A stretch of 53,533 nucleotides of DNA from positions 1 to 53,533 of the forward strand of contig JAFXEX010000008.1 of the NCBI GenBank assembly GCA_017520825.1. The letters run 5' to 3'. The notes under the pieces were generated by a model, which made no database searches, was not told the origin of the DNA, and saw nothing but the letters and a program-made list of their open reading frames with translations. Below, one piece after another: positions 9,652 to 17,140 of this stretch. The DNA comes from Clostridia bacterium. Lineage in GTDB: Bacteria; Bacillota; Clostridia; Oscillospirales; SIG627. The first letter of the stretch is position 1, and each line of letters begins with the position of its first letter. The position numbers were made by a program, and so were the translations under genes.

Positions 9652-10524
9652 TTACATCATAAGCTTGGATTTGATAGACTTGATATACGCCGAGGGGGAT
9701 TGGTTTTCGTACTGCTTGAATATCCTTGAAAAATAGTGAATTGAGGAAAATCCAACCATGGTGGATATCTGTGTCAGATTGTATTTTCCGTCTCTCAAAA
9801 GCCTTTTGGCTTCCTTGATTTTCAGTCTGTTTATGTAGTTGATGATAGTTGAGCCGTATGTGTCCTTAAAGCCGTTGCAAAGGGAAGTCTTGTTCGTTCC
9901 GTAGAGAAAGCACAGCTCGTCAAGGCTTATCCTCTCACGGAAGTTTTCCTCAATATAGTGAAGCACCTCCTGAGTCTTTACATCGCTGTGAGCCACGTTA
10001 CTCACACTTGCCACCGTCTCGTGACTTCTCACAAGCTCGATGAAAAACGCCTCAAGCTTAATCTGTATCATCTGGTCGGCGCCGAAGGGGTAGTCACGGC
10101 GCTTTTTCATGTCCTTCAGGTTTGGCACGTCGTAGGGGGGCAGAAATACGTTGCGCCCCTCCTTTATAATATCGGTCAGCAATCTTTGTAAATCGGGCGT
10201 GAGCGCCGTGGGGGCTTTTGCAAAATCGTCAAGCACCGAGCTGTGGCACTCAAAGCCTATGATAATAACGTTGGGCGCATCGTCAAGGGGGCAGGAGATT
10301 GAATGAGTCTCGTTCTCTCTGTGTACTATCAGCTCACCCTCGTTTACCACTCCCACGTATTCCTCTGCCTCTACCTCGATATATCCACTGTCCACGTATA
10401 TAAGCTCACGGAACTCGTGACGGTCCTTCATGGTATGAAACTCTCTGGTAAACTCAAAGTAATGTATATTGGCAATCTTATTTATTTCAATTACTCTGTC
10501 AAAGCGCTTTAATTTGTATTCCAA
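9652..10524 (-). CDS. AraC family transcriptional regulator
   Basis: Cytoplasmic regulator with an N-terminal cupin-like sensor (about residues 20-110, containing the conserved IVHRENETHSI box) and a C-terminal double helix-turn-helix AraC domain (about 185-290: LDELCFLYGTNKTSLCNGFK and the second motif ending GFSSIHYFSRIFKQYENQSPS). The start is a TTG at 10522-10524, chosen because GAGGTG (10532-10537) lies seven bases upstream and no ATG is suitably placed. It is divergent from the creatinase-like/ASRT/DUF4432 genes across about 190 AT-rich bases, so it probably controls them; the ligand is unknown. Confidence 0.9.
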   Translation of the reverse strand: MEYKLKRFDRVIEINKIANIHYFEFTREFHTMKDRHEFRELIYVDSGYIEVEAEEYVGVVNEGELIVHRENETHSISCPLDDAPNVIIIGFECHSSVLDDFAKAPTALTPDLQRLLTDIIKEGRNVFLPPYDVPNLKDMKKRRDYPFGADQMIQIKLEAFFIELVRSHETVASVSNVAHSDVKTQEVLHYIEENFRERISLDELCFLYGTNKTSLCNGFKDTYGSTIINYINRLKIKEAKRLLRDGKYNLTQISTMVGFSSIHYFSRIFKQYENQSPSAYIKSIKSKLMM

Positions 10525-10663
10525 AACACTTCACCTCGAGGGTAGTATATCACACTTTTTTTGTTTATGCAATATTAAAAGTATTTAATATTGTGCAAAA
10601 ATAACTTAAAATATTCTAAATACAAAAAGAGATATATTATGTATAATAAAATCGTAAGGATAT

Positions 10664-10683
10664 AAACGCATTTTGTTGCGTTT
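10664..10683 (+). promoter_or_regulatory. Leader hairpin before the M24-family gene
   Basis: AAACGCA (10664-10670) pairs with TGCGTTT (10677-10683) around a six-base loop, between a TATAAT-like -10 at 10642-10647 and the AAGGAG ribosome site of the next gene. It could be a leader stem-loop or part of an AraC-type operator. Confidence 0.35.
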
Positions 10684-10711
10684 TCACAAATAAACAAAAA
10701 GGAGAATTATC

Positions 10712-11896
10712 ATGTCAAGAATTTGTATCCCCGATTATGAGTACAAAGAAAGAATTGCCAAGGCGGCAAAGATGGTAAGAGACCGTGGACTTGACGTTAT
10801 GCTCGTTGTCAGCACAGAGTCTGACTACGCTAACGCAAGATACTTCAGTGGCTTCTGGCCTCTTTTCGAAAGAGCAGGCGTAGCAATTTCAGCAAACGGT
10901 GACGCTTGTCTTCTCGTTGGTCCCGAATCACCTATTTTCGCAAGAGACGTTGCCGCTAACTCCAGCAAGATTGAAAAGATTTTCGTTCTCAAGGAATTCC
11001 GTGAATCAGCAGACCCCTCATACCCCGAGCTTGTTCCCGACACCTTCCCCGAAGCATTCAAGGCTATCGGCGTAACAGGTGAGAACATCAAGATTGGTCT
11101 CGGAAGCTACGTTGAGTGCACACTTCCCATTCTCGACGGTCTTCGCGACAACTTCCCCAAGGCTGAAATCACTGTTTGCAACGATATCATGGTTGAGCTC
11201 AGAAAGATCAAGAGCGTTAACGAGCTTGCTTGTATCCAGGAAGGCTTCAGAATCGTTGACCTTGCTACCGAAGAGGTTATCAAGAACCTTCGTCCCGGTG
11301 TAACAGAGCTTGCTATGGTTGGTGTAGCTCAGAGAGTTATCTACGAAAACGGCGCAGAATACGAAGGACTTCCCATGTACGTATTCAGCGAAAAGTCAAC
11401 CAGCCACGCTATCTCACGTCCCAGCTACAGAGTAATTGAAAAGGGTGACGTTGTTCAGCTCAACCTTTCTGCAAAGATAGACGGTTACTCACCTGCAACA
11501 GGTCTCCCCGTTATCATGGGCAAGCTTGACGCAGAGAGAAGAAAGTACATCGACTTCTGCTACGAAATGCACAACTGGACATGTGAAAACCTTAAGGCAG
11601 GCATTCCTTCAAGCAAGGTTCCCCTTGAGTTCCTTCAGATGTTCAAGGACAGAGGCTTTGAAAAGAACTACGTTTACGGTCCTTGCCACGGAACAGGTAT
11701 GATCGAGGTTGAAGCTCCTTGGATGGAAACAACCTCCGATTGGATGCTTGAAGAAAATATGACCTTCCAGGTTGACACCTTCATTTCGGGTCCCACCTTC
11801 GGTACAAGATGGGAGAAGGGCGTCGTTATCACTAAGGACGGCTGCAAGTCAATGACCAACATTCTCGAGAAGGGACTTATCGAGCTTGACTTCTAA
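10712..11896 (+). CDS. Creatinase-like M24 (pita-bread fold) protein
   Basis: The 394 residues show the creatinase/prolidase N-terminal domain (1-165) and the pita-bread catalytic domain. The usual M24 metal ligands are altered. The Asp of the VDAG-type motif is Asn251 (QLNLSAKIDGY), the second Asp is Ala262, and the first glutamate is Asp355 (FQVDTF). His232, His326 (CHGTGM) and Glu368 are kept. Creatinase itself works without metal and keeps histidine and glutamate residues, so a metal-free C-N hydrolase, rather than a true aminopeptidase, is the better guess. It overlaps the following ASRT gene and shares its operon. The start has AAGGAG at a good distance. The substrate is unknown. Confidence 0.78.
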   Translation: MSRICIPDYEYKERIAKAAKMVRDRGLDVMLVVSTESDYANARYFSGFWPLFERAGVAISANGDACLLVGPESPIFARDVAANSSKIEKIFVLKEFRESADPSYPELVPDTFPEAFKAIGVTGENIKIGLGSYVECTLPILDGLRDNFPKAEITVCNDIMVELRKIKSVNELACIQEGFRIVDLATEEVIKNLRPGVTELAMVGVAQRVIYENGAEYEGLPMYVFSEKSTSHAISRPSYRVIEKGDVVQLNLSAKIDGYSPATGLPVIMGKLDAERRKYIDFCYEMHNWTCENLKAGIPSSKVPLEFLQMFKDRGFEKNYVYGPCHGTGMIEVEAPWMETTSDWMLEENMTFQVDTFISGPTFGTRWEKGVVITKDGCKSMTNILEKGLIELDF

Positions 11897-12260
11897 TGCT
11901 ATCGGCAAGAAGCTGTGGCTCATCCCTGACTGCGAACTTCCCCCCGAAGGAGAGGGCGTGCTTAAGGGACACGAGTCTGTAATCGTTGTAAACGACAGCG
12001 ACGTTGACGCCGTAATTAAAGTACATATCTACTTTGCCGACAGAGACGGTATTGATACTATCGAATGGCACGTAGGAAAAGACAGAGTAAGATGCTTCAG
12101 AATGAACAACCTTGAGGATATGTGTGGATACAAGGTTCCTCTTGAAACACAGTACGCTATGAAGCTGGTTTCAAACACCAACGTTGTCGTTCAGTACGGA
12201 AGACTTGACAACCGTCAGACAAATCTTGCTTATTATACCACAATGGCATATTCCGAATAA
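11886..12260 (+). CDS. Sensory rhodopsin transducer (ASRT) family protein
   Basis: Small soluble protein (124 residues) of the family named after the Anabaena sensory rhodopsin transducer, which forms a tetrameric beta barrel. Recognisable are IGKKLWLIPDCELPP, the KGHESVIVVN strand, IYFADRDGI, and NVVVQYGRLDNRQTNLA near the end. The only in-frame start is TTG 11886, which overlaps the preceding stop by 11 bases; an AGAAGGGA site lies upstream, indicating coupled translation with the creatinase-like gene. No rhodopsin gene is present, and most homologues outside rhodopsin bearers are thought to have another role, possibly small-molecule or carbohydrate binding. That role is inference. Confidence 0.82.
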   Translation: MTSNAIGKKLWLIPDCELPPEGEGVLKGHESVIVVNDSDVDAVIKVHIYFADRDGIDTIEWHVGKDRVRCFRMNNLEDMCGYKVPLETQYAMKLVSNTNVVVQYGRLDNRQTNLAYYTTMAYSE

Positions 12261-12271
12261 TCCATTAATAC

Positions 12272-12300
12272 AAAAAGACGGCTCGTTGCCGTCTTTTTGC
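12272..12300 (+). terminator. Hairpin terminator between ASRT and DUF4432 genes
   Basis: AAAAAGACGGC (12272-12282) pairs with GCCGTCTTTTT (12288-12298) around a five-base loop, giving a stem with a built-in U tract. The ribosome site of the DUF4432 gene follows within five bases, so this may allow partial read-through rather than full separation. Confidence 0.75.
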
Positions 12301-12315
12301 AAAAGGAGAATTATT

Positions 12316-13392
12316 ATGAAATTACATCTTAAAAAATATTTCTTTACAGATAAGGAGACCGTAATTGCCGAGCACGGCTCCCTCAAAGCCACTGCATTCC
12401 GTTATTCCACCGGCGTTGAGGCGTTGAAGGTAGAAAACGAAGAGGGCTATTTCGTTATTCTTCCCTTTATGGGACAACAGCTCTGGGACTTCAACTTCGG
12501 TGGCAAGGACCTTAAAATGATAACCACCATCAAGGAGCCCGTTCCCGACGTAAAGTACCTTATGACCTACGGTGGCTTCCTCTATCACTGTGGAATTAAC
12601 TCCTTCGGCGCTCCCGATGCAGACCACCCTCAGCACGGCGAGATTCCCAACGTTGATTATCAGAGCGCATACCTTGAGGTAGGCTGTGACGAAAAGGGCA
12701 AGTATATGACCGTTGGTGGCACCTATTCCTACGACGTGGCTTTCGTTAAGAAGTACGACTTCTCTCCCGAGTGCCGTCTCTACGAGGGCGCAAACAAGGT
12801 GAGAATTGACGTTAAGCTTGAAAACAAGAGAGCAGAGCCCATGGAATATATGTACCTCTGCCACATCAACTTCCGTCCCTTCAACAACGCAAAGCTCATT
12901 TACAGCGTTCCCCGTGACCTTGACCACATCAAGATTCACAAAATCGTTCCGGCAACCCTTCCCGAGGAAGCTCAGAAGAAGCTTTCAGGATATATGGAGG
13001 CTCTTGAAGGCGACCTTTCCATTATGGATAAGGTTGGCAACGATAAGGAATGCTATATCCCCGAAATCTGCTTCAGAATGTCCTACGTTCCCGACGAAGA
13101 GGGCAGAGGACACACCATGCAGTACGTTGAGGGCGAGGGTGCTTGCTACGTAAGTCACCCCGTTGACGCGCTTCCTCACCCTGTTCGCTGGATATCAAGA
13201 ACACCCATCGAGGACGCTATGGGTATGATTCTTCCTGCAACGGGCGAGCATCTCGGCTACGAGAGAGCAAAGCAGGACGGCTTTATCAAGTATCTTGACG
13301 GCTTCTCAACCCTTGAATTCTATATGGAAGTAGGCTTCATCACCGACGCCGAAGCAAAGGCAGTAGCAGAAAAGATAAACAAGCTTGTATAA
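12316..13392 (+). CDS. DUF4432 family protein (aldose epimerase-like fold)
   Basis: A 358-residue cytoplasmic protein matching the DUF4432 family, which is related to galactose mutarotase. Typical segments are LPFMGQQLWDFNFGG near residue 50, the YHCGINSFGAPDADHPQHGEI stretch rich in potential active-site histidines, and YMYLCHINFRPF in the second half. DUF4432 members often sit in sugar-utilisation operons and are presumed sugar epimerases or binders, not proven. The start is ATG 12316 with AAAAGGAG before it; earlier in-frame codons at 12184 would overlap the ASRT gene without need. It follows ASRT across a terminator-like hairpin and may be co-regulated by the divergent AraC protein. Confidence 0.82.
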   Translation: MKLHLKKYFFTDKETVIAEHGSLKATAFRYSTGVEALKVENEEGYFVILPFMGQQLWDFNFGGKDLKMITTIKEPVPDVKYLMTYGGFLYHCGINSFGAPDADHPQHGEIPNVDYQSAYLEVGCDEKGKYMTVGGTYSYDVAFVKKYDFSPECRLYEGANKVRIDVKLENKRAEPMEYMYLCHINFRPFNNAKLIYSVPRDLDHIKIHKIVPATLPEEAQKKLSGYMEALEGDLSIMDKVGNDKECYIPEICFRMSYVPDEEGRGHTMQYVEGEGACYVSHPVDALPHPVRWISRTPIEDAMGMILPATGEHLGYERAKQDGFIKYLDGFSTLEFYMEVGFITDAEAKAVAEKINKLV

Positions 13393-13394
13393 AA

Positions 13395-13620
13395 GCAAAG
13401 CGAAGCTTTGCGATGAATTGCAACCTGTCGGTTGCATGAATTGAAAACAAAGTTTTCATGAATTGCACCTTACGGGCATTTCGGAACGAAGCCAAAGGCT
13501 TCGATAAAATTAATATTAAAAATGCTTGCATTTTTACCTTAATGAAATTCGAAGAATTTCAATTCATGGAGCTAAGCGAGAATTCATGGTGGAAACACCA
13601 ATTCATGATGCGATAGCATC
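13395..13620. repeat. Hairpin array 1 (ATGAATT spacer)
   Basis: The stretch between the DUF4432 gene and the SulP terminator is a chain of short, different hairpins: GCAAAGC/GCTTTGC (13395-13411), GCAACC/GGTTGC (13420-13435), GAAAAC/GTTTTC (13443-13457), CGAAGCC/GGCTTCG (13487-13503), AAAAATGC/GCATTTTT (13518-13535), GAAATT/AATTTC (13544-13560), GGTG/CACC (13588-13599) and GATGC/GCATC (13607-13620). In the left half the stems are separated by ATGAATT; in the right half by the reverse complement AATTCAT, so the array is mirror-like. No coding potential is evident. Confidence 0.8.
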
Positions 13621-13629
13621 AAATCATTA

Positions 13630-13672
13630 AAAAAAGGCTGTAAAAACTATCAGTTTTTACAGCCTTTTTTTG
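13630..13672. terminator. Bidirectional terminator after array 1
   Basis: GGCTGTAAAAACT (13636-13648) pairs perfectly with its complement (13652-13664) around a three-base loop, flanked by A and T runs on both sides. Confidence 0.85.
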
Positions 13673-13680
13673 TTATAATA

Positions 13681-13709
13681 TTGAAATATGTGATTTTTTG
13701 TGATAAAAT
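13681..13709 (+). promoter_or_regulatory. Promoter of the SulP-Lrp operon
   Basis: TTGAAA (13681-13686), a 17-base spacer and TAAAAT (13704-13709). It lies 33 bases before the SulP start and just after the bidirectional terminator. Confidence 0.6.
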
Positions 13710-13741
13710 ATTTCATAACTAATAATATGTGAGGCTTTTTT

Positions 13742-15001
13742 ATGAAATTTACTCCTGCTCTTTTTGAGTGTATGCGCTCATATTCCAAGTCACAGCTTGT
13801 AAAGGATATCATTGCAGGCATTATCGTTGCAATTATTGCGCTGCCCCTCTCAATCGCTCTTGCCATTGCGTCGGGCGTAGGACCTCAGATAGGACTTTAC
13901 ACTGCTATCGTTGCAGGCTTTCTTATTTCCTTGCTGGGTGGAAGCCGTGTTCAGATAGCAGGTCCCACTGCAGCCTTTGCCGGAATCGTTGCAGGTATCG
14001 TTGCCGAAAAGGGAATGAACGGACTGGTAATTGCCACCCTTATGGCAGGCGCAGTTCTGGTGCTGATGGGACTTTTAAGACTTGGTGGACTTATTCGCTT
14101 TATTCCACATACCATAACCGTAGGCTTCACCTCGGGTATTGCCCTGACCATACTTATCGGTCAGTTGAAGGACTTCTTCGGACTTACCTTCACTCACTCT
14201 CCCGTTGAAACCGTTGAAAAAATAGAGGAGGTTTTTGCTACCTTCTCAACGGTCAACCTCACGGCAGTAGCAGTGGGCGTGGCGTCACTCCTTATACTTA
14301 TACTTTTACCCAAGCTTTTGCCCAAGGTTCCTGCATCTCTCGTTGCCGTTATCATAATGGCGCTTGCAGTTAAACTTTTCTCCCTGGACGTTAATACAAT
14401 CGGCTCTCTCTATCCCGATATGCCTCTTGGACTTCCCAAGCTTGCGCTTCCGTCCTTTGAGGGAGTTGATATAGTGGGACTTATCCCCGATGCCGTTACC
14501 ATTGCCGTGCTTGCAGCAGTTGAATCTCTGCTCTCCTGCGTTGTTGCCGATAAAATGATAGACGCCAAGCACAACTCCAACGTGGAGCTTGTGGCTCAGG
14601 GCGTAGGAAATATCGGCTCGGCGCTTTTCGGTGGAATTCCTGCAACAGGCGCTATTGCCCGTACTGCCGCCAACATCAAAAACGGTGGCAGAACACCCAT
14701 AGCAGGTATGGTTCACGCTATAATGCTTCTCGGCGTTCTGGCAATCTTTATGCCCTACGCCTCACTCATTCCTATGCCCACCATTGCAGCCGTGCTTTTC
14801 GTGGTTGCCTATAATATGAGCGAATGGCGTGAGTTTGTGGGAATCGTTAAAAAGCCCTCTCTCACAGACACCTTCGTGCTTATCTTAACCTTCGTTCTTA
14901 CAGTAGTTTTTGACCTGGTGGTTGCCATTGCAGTTGGACTTGTGGTTCACTACGTTATATTTTTCATTAAAAAAATAGGAAAGGATAAAAACAATGGATA
15001 A
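13742..15001 (+). CDS. SulP family anion transporter lacking a STAS domain
   Basis: Membrane transporter of the SulP/SLC26 family, which moves sulfate, bicarbonate or other anions. The sequence has the family opening DIIAGIIVAIIALPLSIALAIASGVGP (first helices), the GPTAAFAGIVAGIV segment, GGIPATGAIARTAANIKNGG between helices 8 and 9, and about ten to twelve hydrophobic segments in all. It stops at 419 residues, directly after the last helix and a short basic tail, so the cytoplasmic C-terminal STAS regulatory domain usual for the family is absent. GAGG at 13731-13734 supports the start. Its last eight bases overlap the downstream Lrp-type gene, which suggests a regulatory pair. Confidence 0.9.
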   Translation: MKFTPALFECMRSYSKSQLVKDIIAGIIVAIIALPLSIALAIASGVGPQIGLYTAIVAGFLISLLGGSRVQIAGPTAAFAGIVAGIVAEKGMNGLVIATLMAGAVLVLMGLLRLGGLIRFIPHTITVGFTSGIALTILIGQLKDFFGLTFTHSPVETVEKIEEVFATFSTVNLTAVAVGVASLLILILLPKLLPKVPASLVAVIIMALAVKLFSLDVNTIGSLYPDMPLGLPKLALPSFEGVDIVGLIPDAVTIAVLAAVESLLSCVVADKMIDAKHNSNVELVAQGVGNIGSALFGGIPATGAIARTAANIKNGGRTPIAGMVHAIMLLGVLAIFMPYASLIPMPTIAAVLFVVAYNMSEWREFVGIVKKPSLTDTFVLILTFVLTVVFDLVVAIAVGLVVHYVIFFIKKIGKDKNNG

Positions 15002-15437
15002 TCTTGACCTTAAAATTTTATCGTGCTTAAAGGAAAACTCCCGTATGAACGCTACTGCAATAGGAGAGAAGGTAAATCTGTCCACCTCTGCCTTGCTGGA
15101 GCGTATTAAAAAGCTTGAAGCCTCGGGCGTCATAATGAAGTATACTGCCATTATAGACAACGAAAAGATAGGCAAGGGAATAACCGTCTTTATTTCGGTA
15201 AGTCTTGAGCATCCCAAGTATGACGAGAGCTTCCGTGAAGCAATAGCGCAGAACGAGGAAATAATCGAGTGCCACTACGTAACGGGCGACTACGACTATA
15301 TGCTCAAGGGCATTACGGGCTCCAGCCAATCCCTTGAAAAGCTTATTAACTTTGTGAAGAGCATCAACGGTGTCAGCCACACCAAAACTCTTGTGGTAAT
15401 GACCACCACAAAAAACGAGTTCACTTCAATACAGTAA
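14994..15437 (+). CDS. Lrp/AsnC family transcriptional regulator
   Basis: DNA-binding regulator of 147 residues. The N-terminal helix-turn-helix (MDNLDLKILSCLKENSRMNATAIGEKVNLSTSALLERIKKLE region, about 1-45) is followed by the ligand-binding RAM domain (about 65-140) with GNEEIIECHYVTGDYDYMLK-type glycine-containing effector loop. The start overlaps the end of the SulP gene by eight bases, so the two are translated together and the regulator probably senses an amino acid or related metabolite connected with the transporter. It may also control its own operon. Confidence 0.93.
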   Translation: MDNLDLKILSCLKENSRMNATAIGEKVNLSTSALLERIKKLEASGVIMKYTAIIDNEKIGKGITVFISVSLEHPKYDESFREAIAQNEEIIECHYVTGDYDYMLKGITGSSQSLEKLINFVKSINGVSHTKTLVVMTTTKNEFTSIQ

Positions 15438-15463
15438 TTAATTAAATGAAAGGAAATATACCT

Positions 15464-16783
15464 ATGAGAAAATTTTTGCTGATAATGAGCATAGTGCTTT
15501 GCTTCGCTCTGACTCTTTGTCTTGCCTCCTGCAACGAAGAGGAGAAAACGGAGGGTAATGGGGAAGATCAGAACGTTTCTGAGCCTGCTACCGACGACAC
15601 CGTAGCCGAGGGGGCAGAAAGCAAGGACGAGCCTGCAGAGGAAAAAGAAGAAGAGAAACAGCCCGAAGAGAAAGTGAAAGAAAAGCTTACCACAGACCTT
15701 GCTCTTTCTCCTTATCTTGTGAGAGCAGCGAGTGAAAAGAACGGACTTTACGGATACGTTGACGTCAGAACGGGACAGTACGCTATACAGCCTCAGTTCA
15801 CCTACGGAGACATTACCTTTGACGAGGACGGCTGGGCGTGCGTTTCTACAGAAAACGGAGGCACCGTTATAAATACAAGTGGCGAATTCCTTTTCGAGCT
15901 TGGCGAAATAGAGGACAAGGTAAACTACGAGGGCGACGCTATCGTTGTTAAAAAGGGAGATAAGTGCTATCTCTACCACGGCGCAGATTACGTGTGCGAG
16001 CTTAAATGCGACGACGAAACCCTCAAGCTCAGACCCACCAGCGCATTTGCGAAGGACTACGGCTACAACAGTATGTACACCCCCGACAGATACATCGTTG
16101 TGGGCGCTTCAAAGCCCGAAAAGAGTGGCTTTGCATACTACCTCTGGTTTGACAGAGACGGCAAGCTTCTTTACAAGGCAGATAAGCTTGGCTCCTTTGC
16201 AGGAGACGAGACCGGTTACTACCATTTTGCCGACAATCAGGTTACGAAAATTGATTTGAACGGAAACGTTATCGAGCAGATACCTACGAAATCAAGCGTA
16301 CACAACGTTTCATACGACGGCGACAATTGGTACGCCATGATTGACGGAACTGTTTATACAAACGGCTTTACACCCGTTGCAGTTCAGGTCAGATTTAACC
16401 CTCAGGATTCATTCAACGTTATGGCAGGCGACGGAATACTTAAAATAAACGATATGTACCTTGACTCAACCTACAGCCGTTTCTATTCCTTCTATATCGA
16501 CGATTACTCCTACGGCTTCCAGAACGGCTATGCAAAGGTTGACGACGGTGGCTTGGGCGCCTGGGGTGGAGATTTCGACGGCTATATAGACACTCAGGGC
16601 AACCCCGTTTATGAAATTACCGACAAGGATAACTTCGACTCCTACACAAGCATTCTTCCCGACGGATATTTCATTTTCGGAAACGATAATAACCGTTACG
16701 GAATAATGAAGCTGGACGGAACTGTTGTCATTGAGCCTACCTATACCTCGCTTTACACGAGAGAAAACGGCAGACACGCATAA
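15464..16783 (+). CDS. WG-repeat lipoprotein
   Basis: Predicted membrane-anchored extracytoplasmic lipoprotein of 439 residues. The N-terminus has a basic start, a hydrophobic stretch and a lipobox LASC at about residues 18-21, then an acidic Glu/Pro-rich linker (about 25-75). The remainder consists of WG-type repeats: NGLYGYVDVRTGQYAIQPQF, the DGYIDTQGNPVYEI unit and NNRYGIMKLDGTVVIEPTY at the C-terminus. Function is unknown; WG repeats probably form a beta-propeller-like surface. ATG 15464 is preferred over 15446 because AAAGGAAA precedes it; the earlier ATG lacks a ribosome site. No enzyme domain is visible. Confidence 0.82.
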   Translation: MRKFLLIMSIVLCFALTLCLASCNEEEKTEGNGEDQNVSEPATDDTVAEGAESKDEPAEEKEEEKQPEEKVKEKLTTDLALSPYLVRAASEKNGLYGYVDVRTGQYAIQPQFTYGDITFDEDGWACVSTENGGTVINTSGEFLFELGEIEDKVNYEGDAIVVKKGDKCYLYHGADYVCELKCDDETLKLRPTSAFAKDYGYNSMYTPDRYIVVGASKPEKSGFAYYLWFDRDGKLLYKADKLGSFAGDETGYYHFADNQVTKIDLNGNVIEQIPTKSSVHNVSYDGDNWYAMIDGTVYTNGFTPVAVQVRFNPQDSFNVMAGDGILKINDMYLDSTYSRFYSFYIDDYSYGFQNGYAKVDDGGLGAWGGDFDGYIDTQGNPVYEITDKDNFDSYTSILPDGYFIFGNDNNRYGIMKLDGTVVIEPTYTSLYTRENGRHA

Positions 16784-16807
16784 ATAAAGCGATGTGCCAT
16801 CGCAATT

Positions 16808-16936
16808 AAATGCAGAATGTAAAATGCAAAATGCAGAATAAACGTTAAGTTGCCTTCGGAAATTTTCAATCGAAGAAAATTTCGCATAGCGAAATTATCC
16901 TTAATTCTGCATTCATCATTCATCATTCTGCATTTT
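16808..16936. repeat. MITE-like intergenic repeat, copy A
   Basis: An element of about 130 bases begins with iterated AATGCAGAAT/AAAATGC motifs and ends with the complementary AATTCTGCATT plus iterated TTCATCA. The core contains AATAAACGTTAA and the hairpin ATTTCGCATAGCGAAAT. Copy B lies at 39882-40003 with the same order of parts. There is no reading frame inside, so it is non-autonomous. It ends about 12 bases before the -35 of the folT promoter. Confidence 0.7.
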
Positions 16937-16947
16937 CTTTTGTCCCA

Positions 16948-16976
16948 TTGACAAAATTCTATTTATGTGCTATATT
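16948..16976 (+). promoter_or_regulatory. Promoter of the riboswitch-folT-folC operon
   Basis: TTGACA (16948-16953), 17 bases, TATATT (16971-16976); transcription would start just before the riboswitch aptamer at about 16985. Confidence 0.8.
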
Positions 16977-16984
16977 AGTTTCAT

Positions 16985-17078
16985 GCAGAGTAGAGTCAAC
17001 TGCGTAAAGTGCTTATCGGACGGGGAGTTGCCGATTTGACGAAGGAGTTCCGCGGTAGTTTGGCTCGCATCCCGCTGC
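16985..17078 (+). ncRNA. Tetrahydrofolate (THF) riboswitch
   Basis: The leader matches the THF aptamer: it opens with GCAGAGTAGA, continues through GCGTAAAGTG, GGACGGGGAGTTG and CGCGGTAGTTTGGCTCGC, and closes with ATCCCGCTGC. GCAG at the 5' end pairs with CTGC at the 3' end. These conserved blocks and their order are those of the known folT-associated class. It sits between a strong promoter and folT, so it should sense reduced folates and turn off uptake and polyglutamylation. Confidence 0.88.
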
Positions 17079-17101
17079 TACAATTAAAGAGACTCTTATT
17101 G

Positions 17102-17140
17102 CCTCCTTAATGGTAGCTTACTATAAGGAGGTATTTTTTT
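17102..17140 (+). promoter_or_regulatory. Riboswitch expression platform: hairpin over the folT ribosome site
   Basis: CCTCCTTA (17102-17109) is exactly complementary to TAAGGAGG (17124-17131), which is the folT ribosome-binding site, and a TATTTTTTT tract follows. Folding would hide the ribosome site and could also terminate transcription. GACTCTT at 17091-17097 can pair with AGAGTC in the 5' strand of the aptamer (16990s), a possible alternative fold for switching. Confidence 0.7.

Noticed and set aside
12322..12939. 205-codon open frame opposite the DUF4432 gene
   Set aside because: It is antisense to a well-supported gene, has no ribosome site or family resemblance, and follows from the codon composition of the real gene.
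13395..13620. Possible CRISPR array at the hairpin chain (also at the other four arrays)
   Set aside because: The constant words are only 7-8 bases, the variable parts are short self-complementary hairpins of uneven length, and there are no cas genes. The architecture is not CRISPR.
15296..15979. 227-codon open frame opposite the Lrp gene and WG-repeat lipoprotein
   Set aside because: It spans two supported genes on the other strand and reads as low-complexity hydrophobic sequence; treated as a shadow.
17102..17131. Second, independent riboswitch or T-box before folT
   Set aside because: The hairpin is the expression platform of the THF aptamer; no T-box motif or second aptamer is present.
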